Shown piece after piece: positions 18,669 through 27,185 of a DNA stretch of 64,000 bases; within the stretch, counting starts at the first letter, position 1; each line of letters starts with the position of its first letter. Under the pieces are notes generated by a model, which saw nothing but the letters and a program-made list of their open reading frames with translations, had not been told where the DNA came from and did not search any database. The DNA comes from Candidatus Woesearchaeota archaeon (GTDB lineage: Archaea; Nanobdellota; Nanobdellia; Woesearchaeales; UBA10216): assembly GCA_016185705.1 (NCBI GenBank), contig JACPMZ010000010.1:64913-128912 (forward strand), read 5' to 3'. The position numbers and the translations under genes are program-made.

Positions 18669-19052
18669 TTACCATAAGTTAAAAAAATTCTTTATCGCTT
18701 CAAAAAGATCAAATCTGCTTGGTTTTTGGCAGATTGGTTGATCCAAAAGATACTTTGGCTCGGAAGGAACAAGACCGTTTTCGCACGATTCAAATTCAAC
18801 ATAAACTTCTTCTCCCATTTTTCTTGGTGCAATGTCGATTACATTCTCCTGTCCGCAGCTACCATTGTAGAAGAGAGTTGCGTCACATCTAGTGGTGTTC
18901 TCAAAGACACAATCTGGACGGTTTTCTGAGTTTATTTCGATACTATGTCCCATGTGTTGGCAGTAAGCTATTGGCAATGGTTTTGCATCGACTGCATGAA
19001 CAATAGGCACGAAGAAGACTCCTACAACAAGCAAACATAGTATGAATCTCAT
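18669..19052 (-). CDS. Small secreted DUF333-like protein
   Basis: 127 residues with a signal peptide (FILCLLVVGVFFVPIVHAVDA). The mature part has the DUF333 pattern: AYCQHMGHSIEI, then PDCVF, then C...FYNGSC. This family is small and Cys-containing, sometimes called putative hemolysin, without a proven function. Divergent from the RHH gene; box GCTTATAAGGG about 28 bases before the ATG. Confidence 0.7.
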   Translation of the reverse strand: MRFILCLLVVGVFFVPIVHAVDAKPLPIAYCQHMGHSIEINSENRPDCVFENTTRCDATLFYNGSCGQENVIDIAPRKMGEEVYVEFESCENGLVPSEPKYLLDQPICQKPSRFDLFEAIKNFFNLW

Positions 19053-19143
19053 ACTTTCTGCTTAAATACATGCCCTTATAAGCGTTTCGAAATATTGTAA
19101 ATATAGAGAAATATTTATAAATACGAGGCATTATGGGCCTTTT

Positions 19144-19317
19144 ATGGGTAGCTCTGAACAAGAGGGGAATGGGCGTAAAGCTGTAACCTTCAAGATAAGA
19201 GAAGACTTGCTTGTTGAGTTTTCTCGACTCTGCGAGGAAAAGGGATTAATTATGTCTCGCCGCATTGAAAAATGCATAGAAGCGGACATTGAGAAAATAA
19301 AGGCGATGGACCATTAG
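19144..19317 (+). CDS. Ribbon-helix-helix (CopG-like) DNA-binding protein
   Basis: 57 residues, below the ORF-track limit. RKAVTFKIREDLLVEFSRLC has the alternating beta-strand then helix of RHH proteins, followed by KGLIMSRRIEKCIEADIEKI as helix B. A TATA-like box (ATTTATAAATA, centre near 19115) lies about 30 bases before this ATG. An upstream ATG at about 19132 is out of frame. It ends 18 bases before the trypsin-like protease gene and is likely co-transcribed with it. It could regulate its own operon, or act as an antitoxin, though no toxin is evident next to it. Confidence 0.8.
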   Translation: MGSSEQEGNGRKAVTFKIREDLLVEFSRLCEEKGLIMSRRIEKCIEADIEKIKAMDH

Positions 19318-19335
19318 GCCCTGCTTCGTAGTCAT

Positions 19336-20118
19336 ATGTCAATCAAGAAGTGGCACTTATGTGCAGCTGTATTCGGTACAATCCTGATTTTAATAGTTGC
19401 TTTTTTCTTGTTTATTGAAGACGATGATGACCCGTTTCCAGCGTCTGTTAAAAAAGTAACGGCGTCCACTGTTGAACTTTGGGTAAAAGAAAGCAATGGT
19501 GCAGAACATTTTGTGGGAACTGGATTTATCGTTGACGAACGTGGCTACATTTTAACTGCAAAGCATAATTTTGAAACCCTAATTAATAGGTTTAATCTCG
19601 ATTACGATGCAGCAATAGCTACGATTTTTTATGTCAAACTGAAGGGATTTGGCGGAGTGGAATATAGCTTCAACGTGACGAGAGTACCTTCGCAGGATTT
19701 GGAAAGAAAAGATGTTCAAATGGTCAAAATAAATCCGACGCCTGACCAGTTGCTTCCATCTGTGGAGATTGCTGACAAAAATGAGATAATTCTGGGAGCG
19801 CAAGCTGGGTTTTTGGGCTATACTCCGCTCGAACAAGGCAAGAAACCGCACCTGTTCATCAACAAAGGTGTTTTATCTAATTTGGAGCTTGAACTTGAGG
19901 GGCAAACCGACGCTTTTTACACACTTAATAGTGTAGGTACGGAAGGCTATAGCGGCGGACCTGTATTTTTGAGTAACGGCGGAAATGTTTTTGGTGTAGT
20001 GAAAGGCGGGAATAATAAACCAGGGATACTGTTCGTGCCCCACATACATGAAATTCCAGAGCTGATTGAAGAATTTGAAGAACGATTCGTTAATGGCTTA
20101 ACTTCTATTAACGACTAA
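19336..20118 (+). CDS. Membrane-tethered trypsin-like serine protease
   Basis: 260 residues: an N-terminal membrane anchor (CAAVFGTILILIVAFFLFI) followed by a chymotrypsin-fold domain with the catalytic triad His (GYILTAKHNF), Asp (LERKDVQMVKI) and Ser (EGYSGGPVFL). There is no PDZ domain, so it resembles a short HtrA/DegP-like quality-control protease acting outside the membrane. The annotated ATG fits the anchor. It lies directly behind the RHH gene, and a CTCTCCC/GGGAGAG hairpin follows the stop. Confidence 0.85.
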   Translation: MSIKKWHLCAAVFGTILILIVAFFLFIEDDDDPFPASVKKVTASTVELWVKESNGAEHFVGTGFIVDERGYILTAKHNFETLINRFNLDYDAAIATIFYVKLKGFGGVEYSFNVTRVPSQDLERKDVQMVKINPTPDQLLPSVEIADKNEIILGAQAGFLGYTPLEQGKKPHLFINKGVLSNLELELEGQTDAFYTLNSVGTEGYSGGPVFLSNGGNVFGVVKGGNNKPGILFVPHIHEIPELIEEFEERFVNGLTSIND

Positions 20119-20119
20119 T

Positions 20120-20147
20120 TTCTCTCCCCGAAGGTTAAGGGAGAGAA
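20120..20147. terminator. Hairpin after the protease gene
   Basis: TTCTCTCCC and GGGAGAGAA enclose a 10-base loop, two bases after the stop. It belongs to the CTCCC/GGGAG hairpin family and is a possible 3'-end signal. Confidence 0.5.
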
Positions 20148-20209
20148 CTTAGATAGAGTAATTCTCTTTTCGAAACATTTATAATGAATTTTAGCCTGCA
20201 ACCTCAAAA

Positions 20210-21214
20210 ATGGTCAACATACTAATCAACAATAAAAGATATGATCTGCTAGATTTTGAGTATGAGGAAGAATTTGAAAAAGCAGTTATTGAAAATAGCA
20301 AATACTTGTTTGGCAGTGAATGCATCTACATAGACGTTAAAAAACGGATAGGAAAGAACGGCTCTTACAATAAAGGAGTTCCTGATGGATACTTGATTGA
20401 CCTTACTAACAAAAAGCAACCGCAATTATATTTTATCGAAAATGAATTAGTTACTCACGATATTTATAATCACATTTCTGAACAAATAGTGCGATTTAGT
20501 GCAGCAATTAAAACTTCACAAAATCAAATCCGAAATAAATTGTTGGAGATTATCAAAGGAGACCCGCAGTTAAAAGAAGAATTGACAAAACATCTTAATG
20601 ACACACCTTTCACTAATATTGATGAGTTAATGAATTTCCTTGTAGACAAACGGATCAAGATTGTTTTGGTTGTTGATGAGGCCACTTCTGATTTAAATGA
20701 TGCTTTGGATGTTTTCAGAGATAGGCCAGATGTTGTTACGATGAAGAGGTTTGTCAACGACAATAATGTTTCGTATGTATATGAGCCAATGCGTGAAGAA
20801 CTACAAGATTTGGAGGCTAGAGGTGATCTAATAAGAAAAAATGTGGATTTAGAATTCGATACAATCGTATGCCCCGCATTTGAAGATGGGTTTAAGCATG
20901 CTTATTTGGATAACAACGCGTGGTGGGCGATTAGACTTTCTCAAAAAGCGAGAGAACACTTAAGATATTTGGCAATTTATGAAAAATCACCTATCGCAGC
21001 AGTACGTCATTATGCCGAGATAGAACGAATAGAACCGTACAAAGATTCTGGAAAGTATAAAGTTTATTTAAAAAATAAGAAAACGATAAGTTCGATTGAG
21101 TTAGATAAAGACAGTAGCGGCATTTCTCCAAAAGGTGTTGCGCCGCAAGGGCCGAGATTTACAAGCTTGTCTAAACTATTAAAGGCAAAAAGAGTAAGCG
21201 AACTTTGGGTGTAA
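20210..21214 (+). CDS. PD-(D/E)XK-like nuclease (putative)
   Basis: 334 residues. The N-terminal third has KRIGKNGSYNKGVPDGYLIDL followed by QLYFIENEL, which fits a PD...(D/E)xE nuclease core with the second acidic residue in IENE. The remainder is helical with no recognised domain, ending in basic SLSKLLKAKRVSELWV. A TATA-like element (ACATTTATAATGAA, near 20180) lies about 30 bases before the ATG. Position near a Type III system suggests a defence or DNA-processing role, but no partner gene is obvious. Nuclease call is from motif reading only. Confidence 0.6.
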   Translation: MVNILINNKRYDLLDFEYEEEFEKAVIENSKYLFGSECIYIDVKKRIGKNGSYNKGVPDGYLIDLTNKKQPQLYFIENELVTHDIYNHISEQIVRFSAAIKTSQNQIRNKLLEIIKGDPQLKEELTKHLNDTPFTNIDELMNFLVDKRIKIVLVVDEATSDLNDALDVFRDRPDVVTMKRFVNDNNVSYVYEPMREELQDLEARGDLIRKNVDLEFDTIVCPAFEDGFKHAYLDNNAWWAIRLSQKAREHLRYLAIYEKSPIAAVRHYAEIERIEPYKDSGKYKVYLKNKKTISSIELDKDSSGISPKGVAPQGPRFTSLSKLLKAKRVSELWV

Positions 21215-21657
21215 AAAAGACGTATTTTTGCTTCTTTAACTCAAAATCCATCAATCAACATCCCAAAGCTATTATTTCAACACCAACTACACCCTTAATC
21301 ACACCCACTCGTCATCAACTTTATTAACCTGTTTTGCTTTTAACGTCCCGTAAGCGTAGTTTGCTGAAATGGCTTTATTCGCATTGGGATGCCGGCGGAA
21401 ATCGCTGTTTTCTGACATGCGTAATGTGGGAAAGTGGCTTGAACTGGCGCTGAGCGCTGCAGGGTTTCCAATCAATCCAAAAATCTTTTGCCAAGTTTAA
21501 AAAGCGCCTGAAAGCAGGTCTTTTGGGCGATGGATGGCAAAATCGCCTTTAGTTTTTTGCCTATATCACGAATAAATTATGCCCGATTGGTTATTTTTGG
21601 CAAAAATAGAATTTTGTAGATTATAGGGTTGTAACAGGTTAGTGATCAGCAAACTGT
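21215..21657. other. 443-base intergenic stretch, nothing firm
   Basis: No long frame on either strand. A 43-codon ORF on the plus strand (21369-21500, MALFALGCRRKSLFSDMRN and on) has a weak TATA-like upstream element but no recognisable relatives. The base mix is less AT-rich than neighbouring gaps, so a decayed gene is possible. I saw no tRNA or hairpin of note. Confidence 0.4.
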
Positions 21658-23160
21658 TCAATAGCCAGAATAGCTTTTAGTTAAAACTAAATTTCCATTA
21701 GAATCTCTTAAAAATAAGGTGTCCCCTCCTTCGTTATTCCAAATTGCTGCATAATCTCCACTTGTTCTTCCCCAATATAATGCAAAATTCGTGTTTGTTC
21801 CCGTTCCAGTGTATAAAGTAAATGTTGCTCCGCTTTGAAATGTAAATGATGGAAATGTATAAATGTGAATGGAAGTTTCATCTTTAATTGCCCAATCAGT
21901 CATGTCAATTGGGTAAGAACATCTGTTTCTAAAAATTATGTATTCATCATTTAAGTTGTAATTGTCATTTCCAGCGGCATTGAAGTTAAAATTTGTTATG
22001 TAAATACACTGGTTTTGAATGTAATTTATCTCTTCTGATTCCCATAAGCAACCTTCATTTTGCTTGGCTTCATTTTCGGCTTGTTCAAATTTAATAGAAT
22101 ATTTTGTATTTGAATCATATTCGTATTTATGAGCAAAACCTAATTTTAACATCTCAAGATTGACAAATGTAGTGCCAACATAGACATATCTTAATAATCT
22201 TCCATACTGATCTTTATCATTAATATCCTGTTCTAATGTTATTTCTTTTCCGAGAATCAACTGTCTTAATTTACTTGTAGCTCCGGATGAGCAACTCTCT
22301 CCTTGTTCAGGAGCATTTATTCCAATCAATCTTATAGTTTCGCCATTGGATAACTGAATCGTGTCTCCATCTAAAACTTGTGAGACTGTTATTGTAATGT
22401 TTGCTGGCTCTGAGTTACATTTTCCATCTGAACAACCATAAGGGCACTCGTAATTAAGCATCCCTGTTCCTGATGCGGCACAATAATGTTCCCATACATA
22501 ATCCTTGTAGGCGCCTGTGCTACACTCATCGTACTCTTTGGTTCCACCAGTCAGAGTAGTGTATCCTTTTGTGTAATAATCTTTTCCGCCATCTGAATCA
22601 TAACATTCTTTGCAATTACCATTATCGCAACCATAAGCGCAATAGTAATTATGAACCCATGTAAAACTGCAATCAGAGTACTGGTATTTTTTCTGAATGT
22701 TGTTACCAGAACATTTGTATTCATTTAAATATCCCGATTGACACGATGGCAAAGCTTGCTGTCGAATTTCCTCTTCTTGTTGCGATTCCTGCTCCAATTG
22801 TTTTTGGTAATCTTGCTGGCGTCTTAGCTCCTCTTCATACTGCTCTTGCTCATATTGTCTTTGCTGTTCTTCTTGCATTTGTTGTTGATAATAATCATCT
22901 GATTGTTGCTGTCTTAACTGTTCTTCGTATTCTTGTCTCTGCTGTTCTCTCAACATCTTTCCATAATGTTCTTGTTCATATTGTCTTTGCTGTTCTTCTT
23001 GCTGTCTCTGCAATTCTTCATTATAATCATCAATCGTTCTTCCAGTTATATCATTATACATTGAATCACGAATCAGAGAATGGCGAATGGCACTTGTTAT
23101 AATCAACATAAAAATAATTATGAAAAACCAAGTCCACCAACTACTTCCTTTCCTGTTCAT
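21658..23160 (-). CDS. Surface nuclease: TM anchor, Gln/Glu coiled coil, Cys-rich repeats, SNase, lamin-tail-like domain
   Basis: 500 residues in five parts. (1) An N-terminal span (WWTWFFIIIFMLIITSAI). (2) A Gln/Glu/Tyr-rich coiled coil, about 45-140, with QQRQYEQE-type repeats. (3) Two Cys-rich modules (CAYGCDNGNCKEC and CPYGCSDGKC). (4) A staphylococcal-nuclease domain with VLDGDTIQLSNGETIRLIGINAPE and DQYGRLLRYVYV. (5) A C-terminal beta domain resembling the lamin-tail domain (DEYIIFRNRC...MTDWAIKDE). Arg and Glu at expected SNase active-site places suggest activity. It probably digests external nucleic acid at the cell surface. TATA ATTTATAAC about 28 bases before the ATG. Confidence 0.88.
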   Translation of the reverse strand: MNRKGSSWWTWFFIIIFMLIITSAIRHSLIRDSMYNDITGRTIDDYNEELQRQQEEQQRQYEQEHYGKMLREQQRQEYEEQLRQQQSDDYYQQQMQEEQQRQYEQEQYEEELRRQQDYQKQLEQESQQEEEIRQQALPSCQSGYLNEYKCSGNNIQKKYQYSDCSFTWVHNYYCAYGCDNGNCKECYDSDGGKDYYTKGYTTLTGGTKEYDECSTGAYKDYVWEHYCAASGTGMLNYECPYGCSDGKCNSEPANITITVSQVLDGDTIQLSNGETIRLIGINAPEQGESCSSGATSKLRQLILGKEITLEQDINDKDQYGRLLRYVYVGTTFVNLEMLKLGFAHKYEYDSNTKYSIKFEQAENEAKQNEGCLWESEEINYIQNQCIYITNFNFNAAGNDNYNLNDEYIIFRNRCSYPIDMTDWAIKDETSIHIYTFPSFTFQSGATFTLYTGTGTNTNFALYWGRTSGDYAAIWNNEGGDTLFLRDSNGNLVLTKSYSGY

Positions 23161-23398
23161 TATAATTGAAGTAACTCTGTAAAAGTTATAAATATTGTGA
23201 TTGTGTCAAGTTTCTAACCACTACATCCTTGCTGGCTCTGCCCAAGCTATGCTCGGGTTCACTTCTCTCTCCCAGTTACCGTTGGAGAAGAAAAGACCCT
23301 AAGTGGAGCTTAGACGCAGCGATCCTCAAAGTGACGAAAACCGGACAGTGCCCTGCAAAAGAAAAACCTTTATATACAAAAATCCGCATTTTTCATCC

Positions 23399-24580
23399 AT
23401 GGACAGCAAAAAAGGCCAGCCTTCCGGGGGTGCTTCTGCAGCGCTGATTGTGGTTATAGCTTTTTTTATCCTTATTTTTCTTCTGCTGCTGCCGAGTGAG
23501 GAACGAGAAAAGATTCTTGAGGGCGATGACTCTGGCGGTGTTGGCTCTGAAGTGCGCGTTGTGGAAAGGGGTGTTTTGCTCAGGGAAAGCCCGGGGACTA
23601 TTACGAAGCTGAAGGAGCGTGAGTTTGAGCACAGCGTTCCTTCTCTGAATTTGTTTACTGAAAAGGAGGATGTTATCATTAAGAGGGTTGACTCGGTTTA
23701 TGTTGACAGCTCAGGCGTTAGTTCCAGGCAGTTTCCGGTTTTTGCTGGGGCTGAGAACAGCAAAGTGGGCTTTTCTGTTGCCGACCATGAAGGCATTCTC
23801 ACAGTTGATTTGAACGGCGAGCAGGTTTTTAGGGGTGATGCAGGCGTTGTTGAGCCGCTGTCTGTTGACCTGAGGGCGGAAAATATTTTGGAGTTCTCTG
23901 TTGACTCGCCTCCTGCATGGCAGTTCTGGAAAAAAAATTTTTATGATATCAGGAACGTTCAGGTTAGCACAACTGTTGAGCGCCTGGAAAATAAGGAAGC
24001 TGTGAATACGTTCTTTGTCAGCCAGGAGGAAGCAAATGTTGATAACCTTGAGGATGCGTATATTATTTATCTTGTTGACTGCAGCGTTGCTGATGTTGGC
24101 AGGCTGAGTGTTTACCTTAACAACAACCTTCTTTCTTCCAAGGTCCCTGACTGCGGCAGTCTTGAGAAAACGTTCATTGACCCTGCCGATTTTATTGGCG
24201 GCAAGAACGAATTGCGGTTTGTTGCTGAGAAGGGCCGCTATTTGGTGGATCAGATATTTGTCAAGACTAAGCTTAAGAAGCCCATTTTTCCAGTTTATTT
24301 TTTTGACATAAACAGCACCCAGTTTGCAAAGATTGATAACGGCACTATCAACGCTTCCATTGGCTTGAAGTTCATTGACGACGACGAACGCAAAACAGCG
24401 ACAATTGAGCTTAACAGCCACCGAATTTTTGTTGATACGCGTTCAGACGGCTTTTCCAAGAACATTGACCCGTTTGTAATTGAGGGCAGCAACTCCCTGC
24501 GCATAACCCCTGAACAGACCCTGCACCTTCTTGAACTCAAAGTTCAGCTGGATTGCAGGAATGCCAAGGATTGCGAGTAG
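23399..24580 (+). CDS. Membrane-anchored surface protein, unknown
   Basis: The track ORF starts at 23303, but I use the ATG at 23399 (MDSKKGQPSGGASAALIVV) because TATA-like CTTTATATAC lies about 26 bases upstream, fitting a leaderless start. The product is 393 residues: a single N-terminal span (ALIVVIAFFILIFLLLL) followed by an external, mostly beta-strand region of alternating hydrophobic/charged residues, with Cys pairs near CSVADVG/PDCGS and CRNAKDC. No known family seen. Confidence 0.78.
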   Translation: MDSKKGQPSGGASAALIVVIAFFILIFLLLLPSEEREKILEGDDSGGVGSEVRVVERGVLLRESPGTITKLKEREFEHSVPSLNLFTEKEDVIIKRVDSVYVDSSGVSSRQFPVFAGAENSKVGFSVADHEGILTVDLNGEQVFRGDAGVVEPLSVDLRAENILEFSVDSPPAWQFWKKNFYDIRNVQVSTTVERLENKEAVNTFFVSQEEANVDNLEDAYIIYLVDCSVADVGRLSVYLNNNLLSSKVPDCGSLEKTFIDPADFIGGKNELRFVAEKGRYLVDQIFVKTKLKKPIFPVYFFDINSTQFAKIDNGTINASIGLKFIDDDERKTATIELNSHRIFVDTRSDGFSKNIDPFVIEGSNSLRITPEQTLHLLELKVQLDCRNAKDCE

Positions 24581-24653
24581 GCTTCTGCCATAATACGCTG
24601 CTTGCGCTTTTCTCCTCTATTAACGGCAGTATCTCCGCAGCTTTTTTCCTCCG

Positions 24654-24701
24654 CGCTTCATTTCCGCCTCCCTTAACTTTTGAATGGAGGTGGAAAGCGC
24701 A
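24654..24701. repeat. CTCCCTT-type palindrome
   Basis: GCGCTT...CC.CCTCC and GGAGGTGG.AAGCGC form a long imperfect hairpin around TTAACTTTTGAA. It lies about 70 bases after the surface-protein stop and may act as its 3' end. Confidence 0.6.
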
Positions 24702-24745
24702 ATGGCAGCTAAAATATACGGTTTGCGGAGATACCTGCGAGGGAG

Positions 24746-24889
24746 GGTAATTTCAAGTTAAGTGGCAAAACTGTCGCACACTGCTCTGATTTTTTTCTCC
24801 CCCCCTTAAAAAATAAGGGGGGGAGAAAAAAATCAGCCAAGCAGGCATCTGCAAGCTCAGGATTGCAGGGCACACAACTTGACATTACC
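24746..24889 (+). mobile_element. MITE-like element, copy 1, with 9-bp target duplication
   Basis: 144 bases with terminal inverted repeats GGTAATTTCAAGTT / AACTTGACATTACC (one mismatch) and a central perfect hairpin of the type GATTTTTTTCTCCCCCCC...GGGGGGGAGAAAAAAATC. The 9 bases GCGAGGGAG occur directly on both sides (24737-24745 and 24890-24898), a convincing target-site duplication. It has no coding capacity. Three other copies lie in this window. Confidence 0.85.
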
Positions 24890-24954
24890 GCGAGGGAGGA
24901 TAAAATAAAAAGCGATTGGGAAAAAGCAATGGGTAATCAGGAAAACGCAAGTAA

Positions 24955-25362
24955 TTATTTCTTTGCAAACGATATGGCATGCGGCGCAAGAAAGCTCGCA
25001 ATGTAAACAATGCTTATGGTTAACGGCTCTGTGCTTGGCTTCAGCCCGAGTGCGTTTGCCAGGCCTGCTGTTGACGCTGATATGACAAACAGGTTTACTA
25101 CCGCTATTGCTGGAATGAAGCATACCGCAACAAGGTGGTGGTGCGGCTGCAGGTTTTCAATGTTGTTTATCAGCATGCTGAACACGTATCCGAATATTAG
25201 CCCGAGCAGCGCTATTAGCAGGTAAAACTGGTAGCTTTCCGCAAAAAGCATGAACGGGATTATCACTATTGCCATGAAGAAATTCGCTGTTATCAGAACG
25301 AGCAGTGTTGTCCAGTAAAGTATTAGGTCTGTTTCAGCTCCTGCTTTTTTAGTCTTTCTCAC
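24955..25362 (-). CDS. Small membrane protein, about four spans
   Basis: 135 residues starting at a GTG inside the last codons of the upstream gene (GGTGAGAAAGAC overlap). Hydrophobic spans cover about 14-36, 44-65, 78-98 and 114-131. No motif I recognise. The overlap with the 25349-25822 gene implies coupled translation and shared function. Both genes lie between two inverted MITE copies. Confidence 0.7.
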   Translation of the reverse strand: MRKTKKAGAETDLILYWTTLLVLITANFFMAIVIIPFMLFAESYQFYLLIALLGLIFGYVFSMLINNIENLQPHHHLVAVCFIPAIAVVNLFVISASTAGLANALGLKPSTEPLTISIVYIASFLAPHAISFAKK

Positions 25363-25822
25363 CTGTAATCAGCTTCTCAGCATGTTCTATGTAGTCCCTG
25401 GTTTTAAAATAGTATTCTTTTATCACATCTATATTAATGTTTACGATGCCCGTATCAGTGATTGCAGTCATCGTTACGTGCCTTCTGAATTCCCTGCTGC
25501 GCTTGTATTCTGCGCGGTTGATTTTCTTGAGCGTAAGCGCAAAGTCTATCATTTCGTTGATTGTTTCGTCTTTGAATGTTTTTTTGGCAAGCTCGCCTTT
25601 CAGCCCGAGGTTTTCCGGCTTTTCCCTGATTTTTTTCTTTTCAAGTGCGTATTCCAAAAGGTCGTCAGTTGTAGCGTCCAGGGCATTGATAAGTCTTTCC
25701 AGCAGGCTTTTCAGGACATCAACAGTTCGCGTATACTTTAAACTAACGTACAGCAGATGATCTGCCCTCTTCATTTCTTCTCGGGCTGCCTCTAATGCAT
25801 TGCTCATTTTGTATATGCCCAT
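25349..25822 (-). CDS. Helical protein, unknown, coupled to a membrane protein
   Basis: 157 residues, almost all helical and charged (DHLLYVSLKYTRTVDVLKSLL; DALDATTDDLLEYALEKKK). The C-terminal part contains RHVTMTAITDTGIVNINIDVI, a short beta stretch. An alternative start is Met6 (MSNALEAAREEMKR). A TATA-like box (ATTTAAATAT, near 25867) lies upstream. Possibly a cytosolic partner of the downstream membrane protein; family unknown to me. Confidence 0.7.
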   Translation of the reverse strand: MGIYKMSNALEAAREEMKRADHLLYVSLKYTRTVDVLKSLLERLINALDATTDDLLEYALEKKKIREKPENLGLKGELAKKTFKDETINEMIDFALTLKKINRAEYKRSREFRRHVTMTAITDTGIVNINIDVIKEYYFKTRDYIEHAEKLITGEKD

Positions 25823-25883
25823 AAAAGTAGCGTCAATAGCAGATAATACAGGGCTTTTGGATATTTAAATATTTGTAATTTTC

Positions 25884-26027
25884 GGTAATGTCAAGTTGTG
25901 TGTCCTGCAATCCTGAGCTTGCAGATGCCTGCTTGGCTGATTTTTTTCTCCCCCCCTTATTTTTTAAGGGGGGGAGAAAAAAATCAGAGCAGTGTGCGAC
26001 AGTTTTGCCACTTAACTTGAAATTACC
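25884..26027 (-). mobile_element. MITE-like element, copy 2 (inverted)
   Basis: 144 bases, near-identical to copy 1 but in the opposite orientation: starts GGTAATGTCAAGTT and ends AACTTGAAATTACC. It shares with copy 1 the variants CTGCAAGCTCAGG and CTGTCGCACACTGCTCTG, so these two are the closest pair. I see no target duplication around it. Confidence 0.85.
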
Positions 26028-26165
26028 CATTCAGGATGGGGAAAATAAAGCGCTCGCTGGGTATCATTGGAAACTTTGCATAATAATTTTGAGGTGGAGT
26101 ATTAAGCGATGTGCAAAAATCTTTATAGCAAACTATTAAAAATGCTTGCTGCTTATCCTGCTTCT

Positions 26166-27185
26166 ATGAAACTCCTCAAAAAGGACTTGAAGCATGGCAG
26201 GCTTGTTGTCGCTGTGCAGAATCTTGATGACCTGTGGCACCTCTCGCAGGTTATTGAGCCAGGTGATTTGGTCAGCTCCAGGACTACGCGCAAGGTTAAG
26301 GTTACTGAGAAGGAGAAGGACAAGAAAACAGTTTTTCTGGAGCTTGCTGCTGAGGCCGTTGAATTCAAGGACCAGGCGCTGCGCGTTAACGGGAAAACCA
26401 CTGAGGAAAAGGAGGATATTCCTAAGGGCGCCTACCACACTATTTCCTTGGAAATTGGCAGTACAGCCGGAATAGCCAAAGACAGCTGGCCAAAGTATCA
26501 GCTGAAGTGCATTGACATGGCTGCCAGAAAACAGTCCAGGACCCTGATTCTTGTTCTCGACAGGGAAGAGGCAGTTTTTGCGTTGCTTAAAAGCAAGGGA
26601 TACGAAATACTGTCGCAGATTAAGGGAAAGGTTGCGAAGAAAGGCGTTGATTCGGTTACTGCAAATTTTTACAGGGATTTGACCACTAAACTCAGCGATT
26701 ACTTTAAGCGTTTCAGGACTGATTCAATTGTTGTTGCAAGCCCTGCTTTCTGGAAAGAAGATTTTATGAAAGAGCTTATTGACGAATCATTAAAAAAGCG
26801 GATTGTGCTTGCCACCTGCAGCAGCGTTTCCAGAAACGCGATTGAGGAGCTTCTTAAGCGTCCTGAGCTTGCCGCAGTTCTTAAGCAGCAGCGCGCAGCA
26901 GAGGAAAGCAGGTATGTTGAGCAGTTGATGGTTGAAATAGGCAAAGACGGTTTGGCAGCTTACGGAAAAAAGGAGATTGGCAATGCCGTAGCTGCTGGCA
27001 ATGTAAAAGTTTTGCTTATAACTGACGTGTTCATTTACAGGAACAGAAAAGATGCTGAGGAGCTTATGAAAATGGCTGAAGGCGTTAAAGCTGAAGTTGT
27101 TATTATTAACTCAGAGAATGAGGCAGGCGGGAAACTTGACTCGCTCGGCGGGGTAGCTGCTTTAACCAGGTATAAAGCATATTAG
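26166..27185 (+). CDS. pelA: Pelota (Dom34), ribosome rescue factor
   Basis: 339 residues from the ATG at 26166 (MKLLKKDLKHGRLVVAVQNL), the family-typical start; the track start is 57 bases earlier. The N-terminal Lsm-like domain contains DDLWHLSQVIEPGDLVSSRTTR, the middle domain IVVASPAFWKEDFMKELI, and the C-terminal eL30-like domain VKVLLITDVFIYR. Archaeal Pelota binds stalled ribosomes in the A site and, with aEF1A and ABCE1, releases them. TATA-like CTTTATAGC near 26123. Confidence 0.96.
   Translation: MKLLKKDLKHGRLVVAVQNLDDLWHLSQVIEPGDLVSSRTTRKVKVTEKEKDKKTVFLELAAEAVEFKDQALRVNGKTTEEKEDIPKGAYHTISLEIGSTAGIAKDSWPKYQLKCIDMAARKQSRTLILVLDREEAVFALLKSKGYEILSQIKGKVAKKGVDSVTANFYRDLTTKLSDYFKRFRTDSIVVASPAFWKEDFMKELIDESLKKRIVLATCSSVSRNAIEELLKRPELAAVLKQQRAAEESRYVEQLMVEIGKDGLAAYGKKEIGNAVAAGNVKVLLITDVFIYRNRKDAEELMKMAEGVKAEVVIINSENEAGGKLDSLGGVAALTRYKAY

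Noticed and set aside
21215-21657. tRNA or decayed gene in the 443-base gap
   Set aside because: No cloverleaf, T-loop consensus or alignable protein motif found.
24746-26027. Composite transposon formed by MITE copies 1 and 2
   Set aside because: The outer flanks do not match, whereas copy 1 alone has its own target duplication, so independent insertion is simpler.
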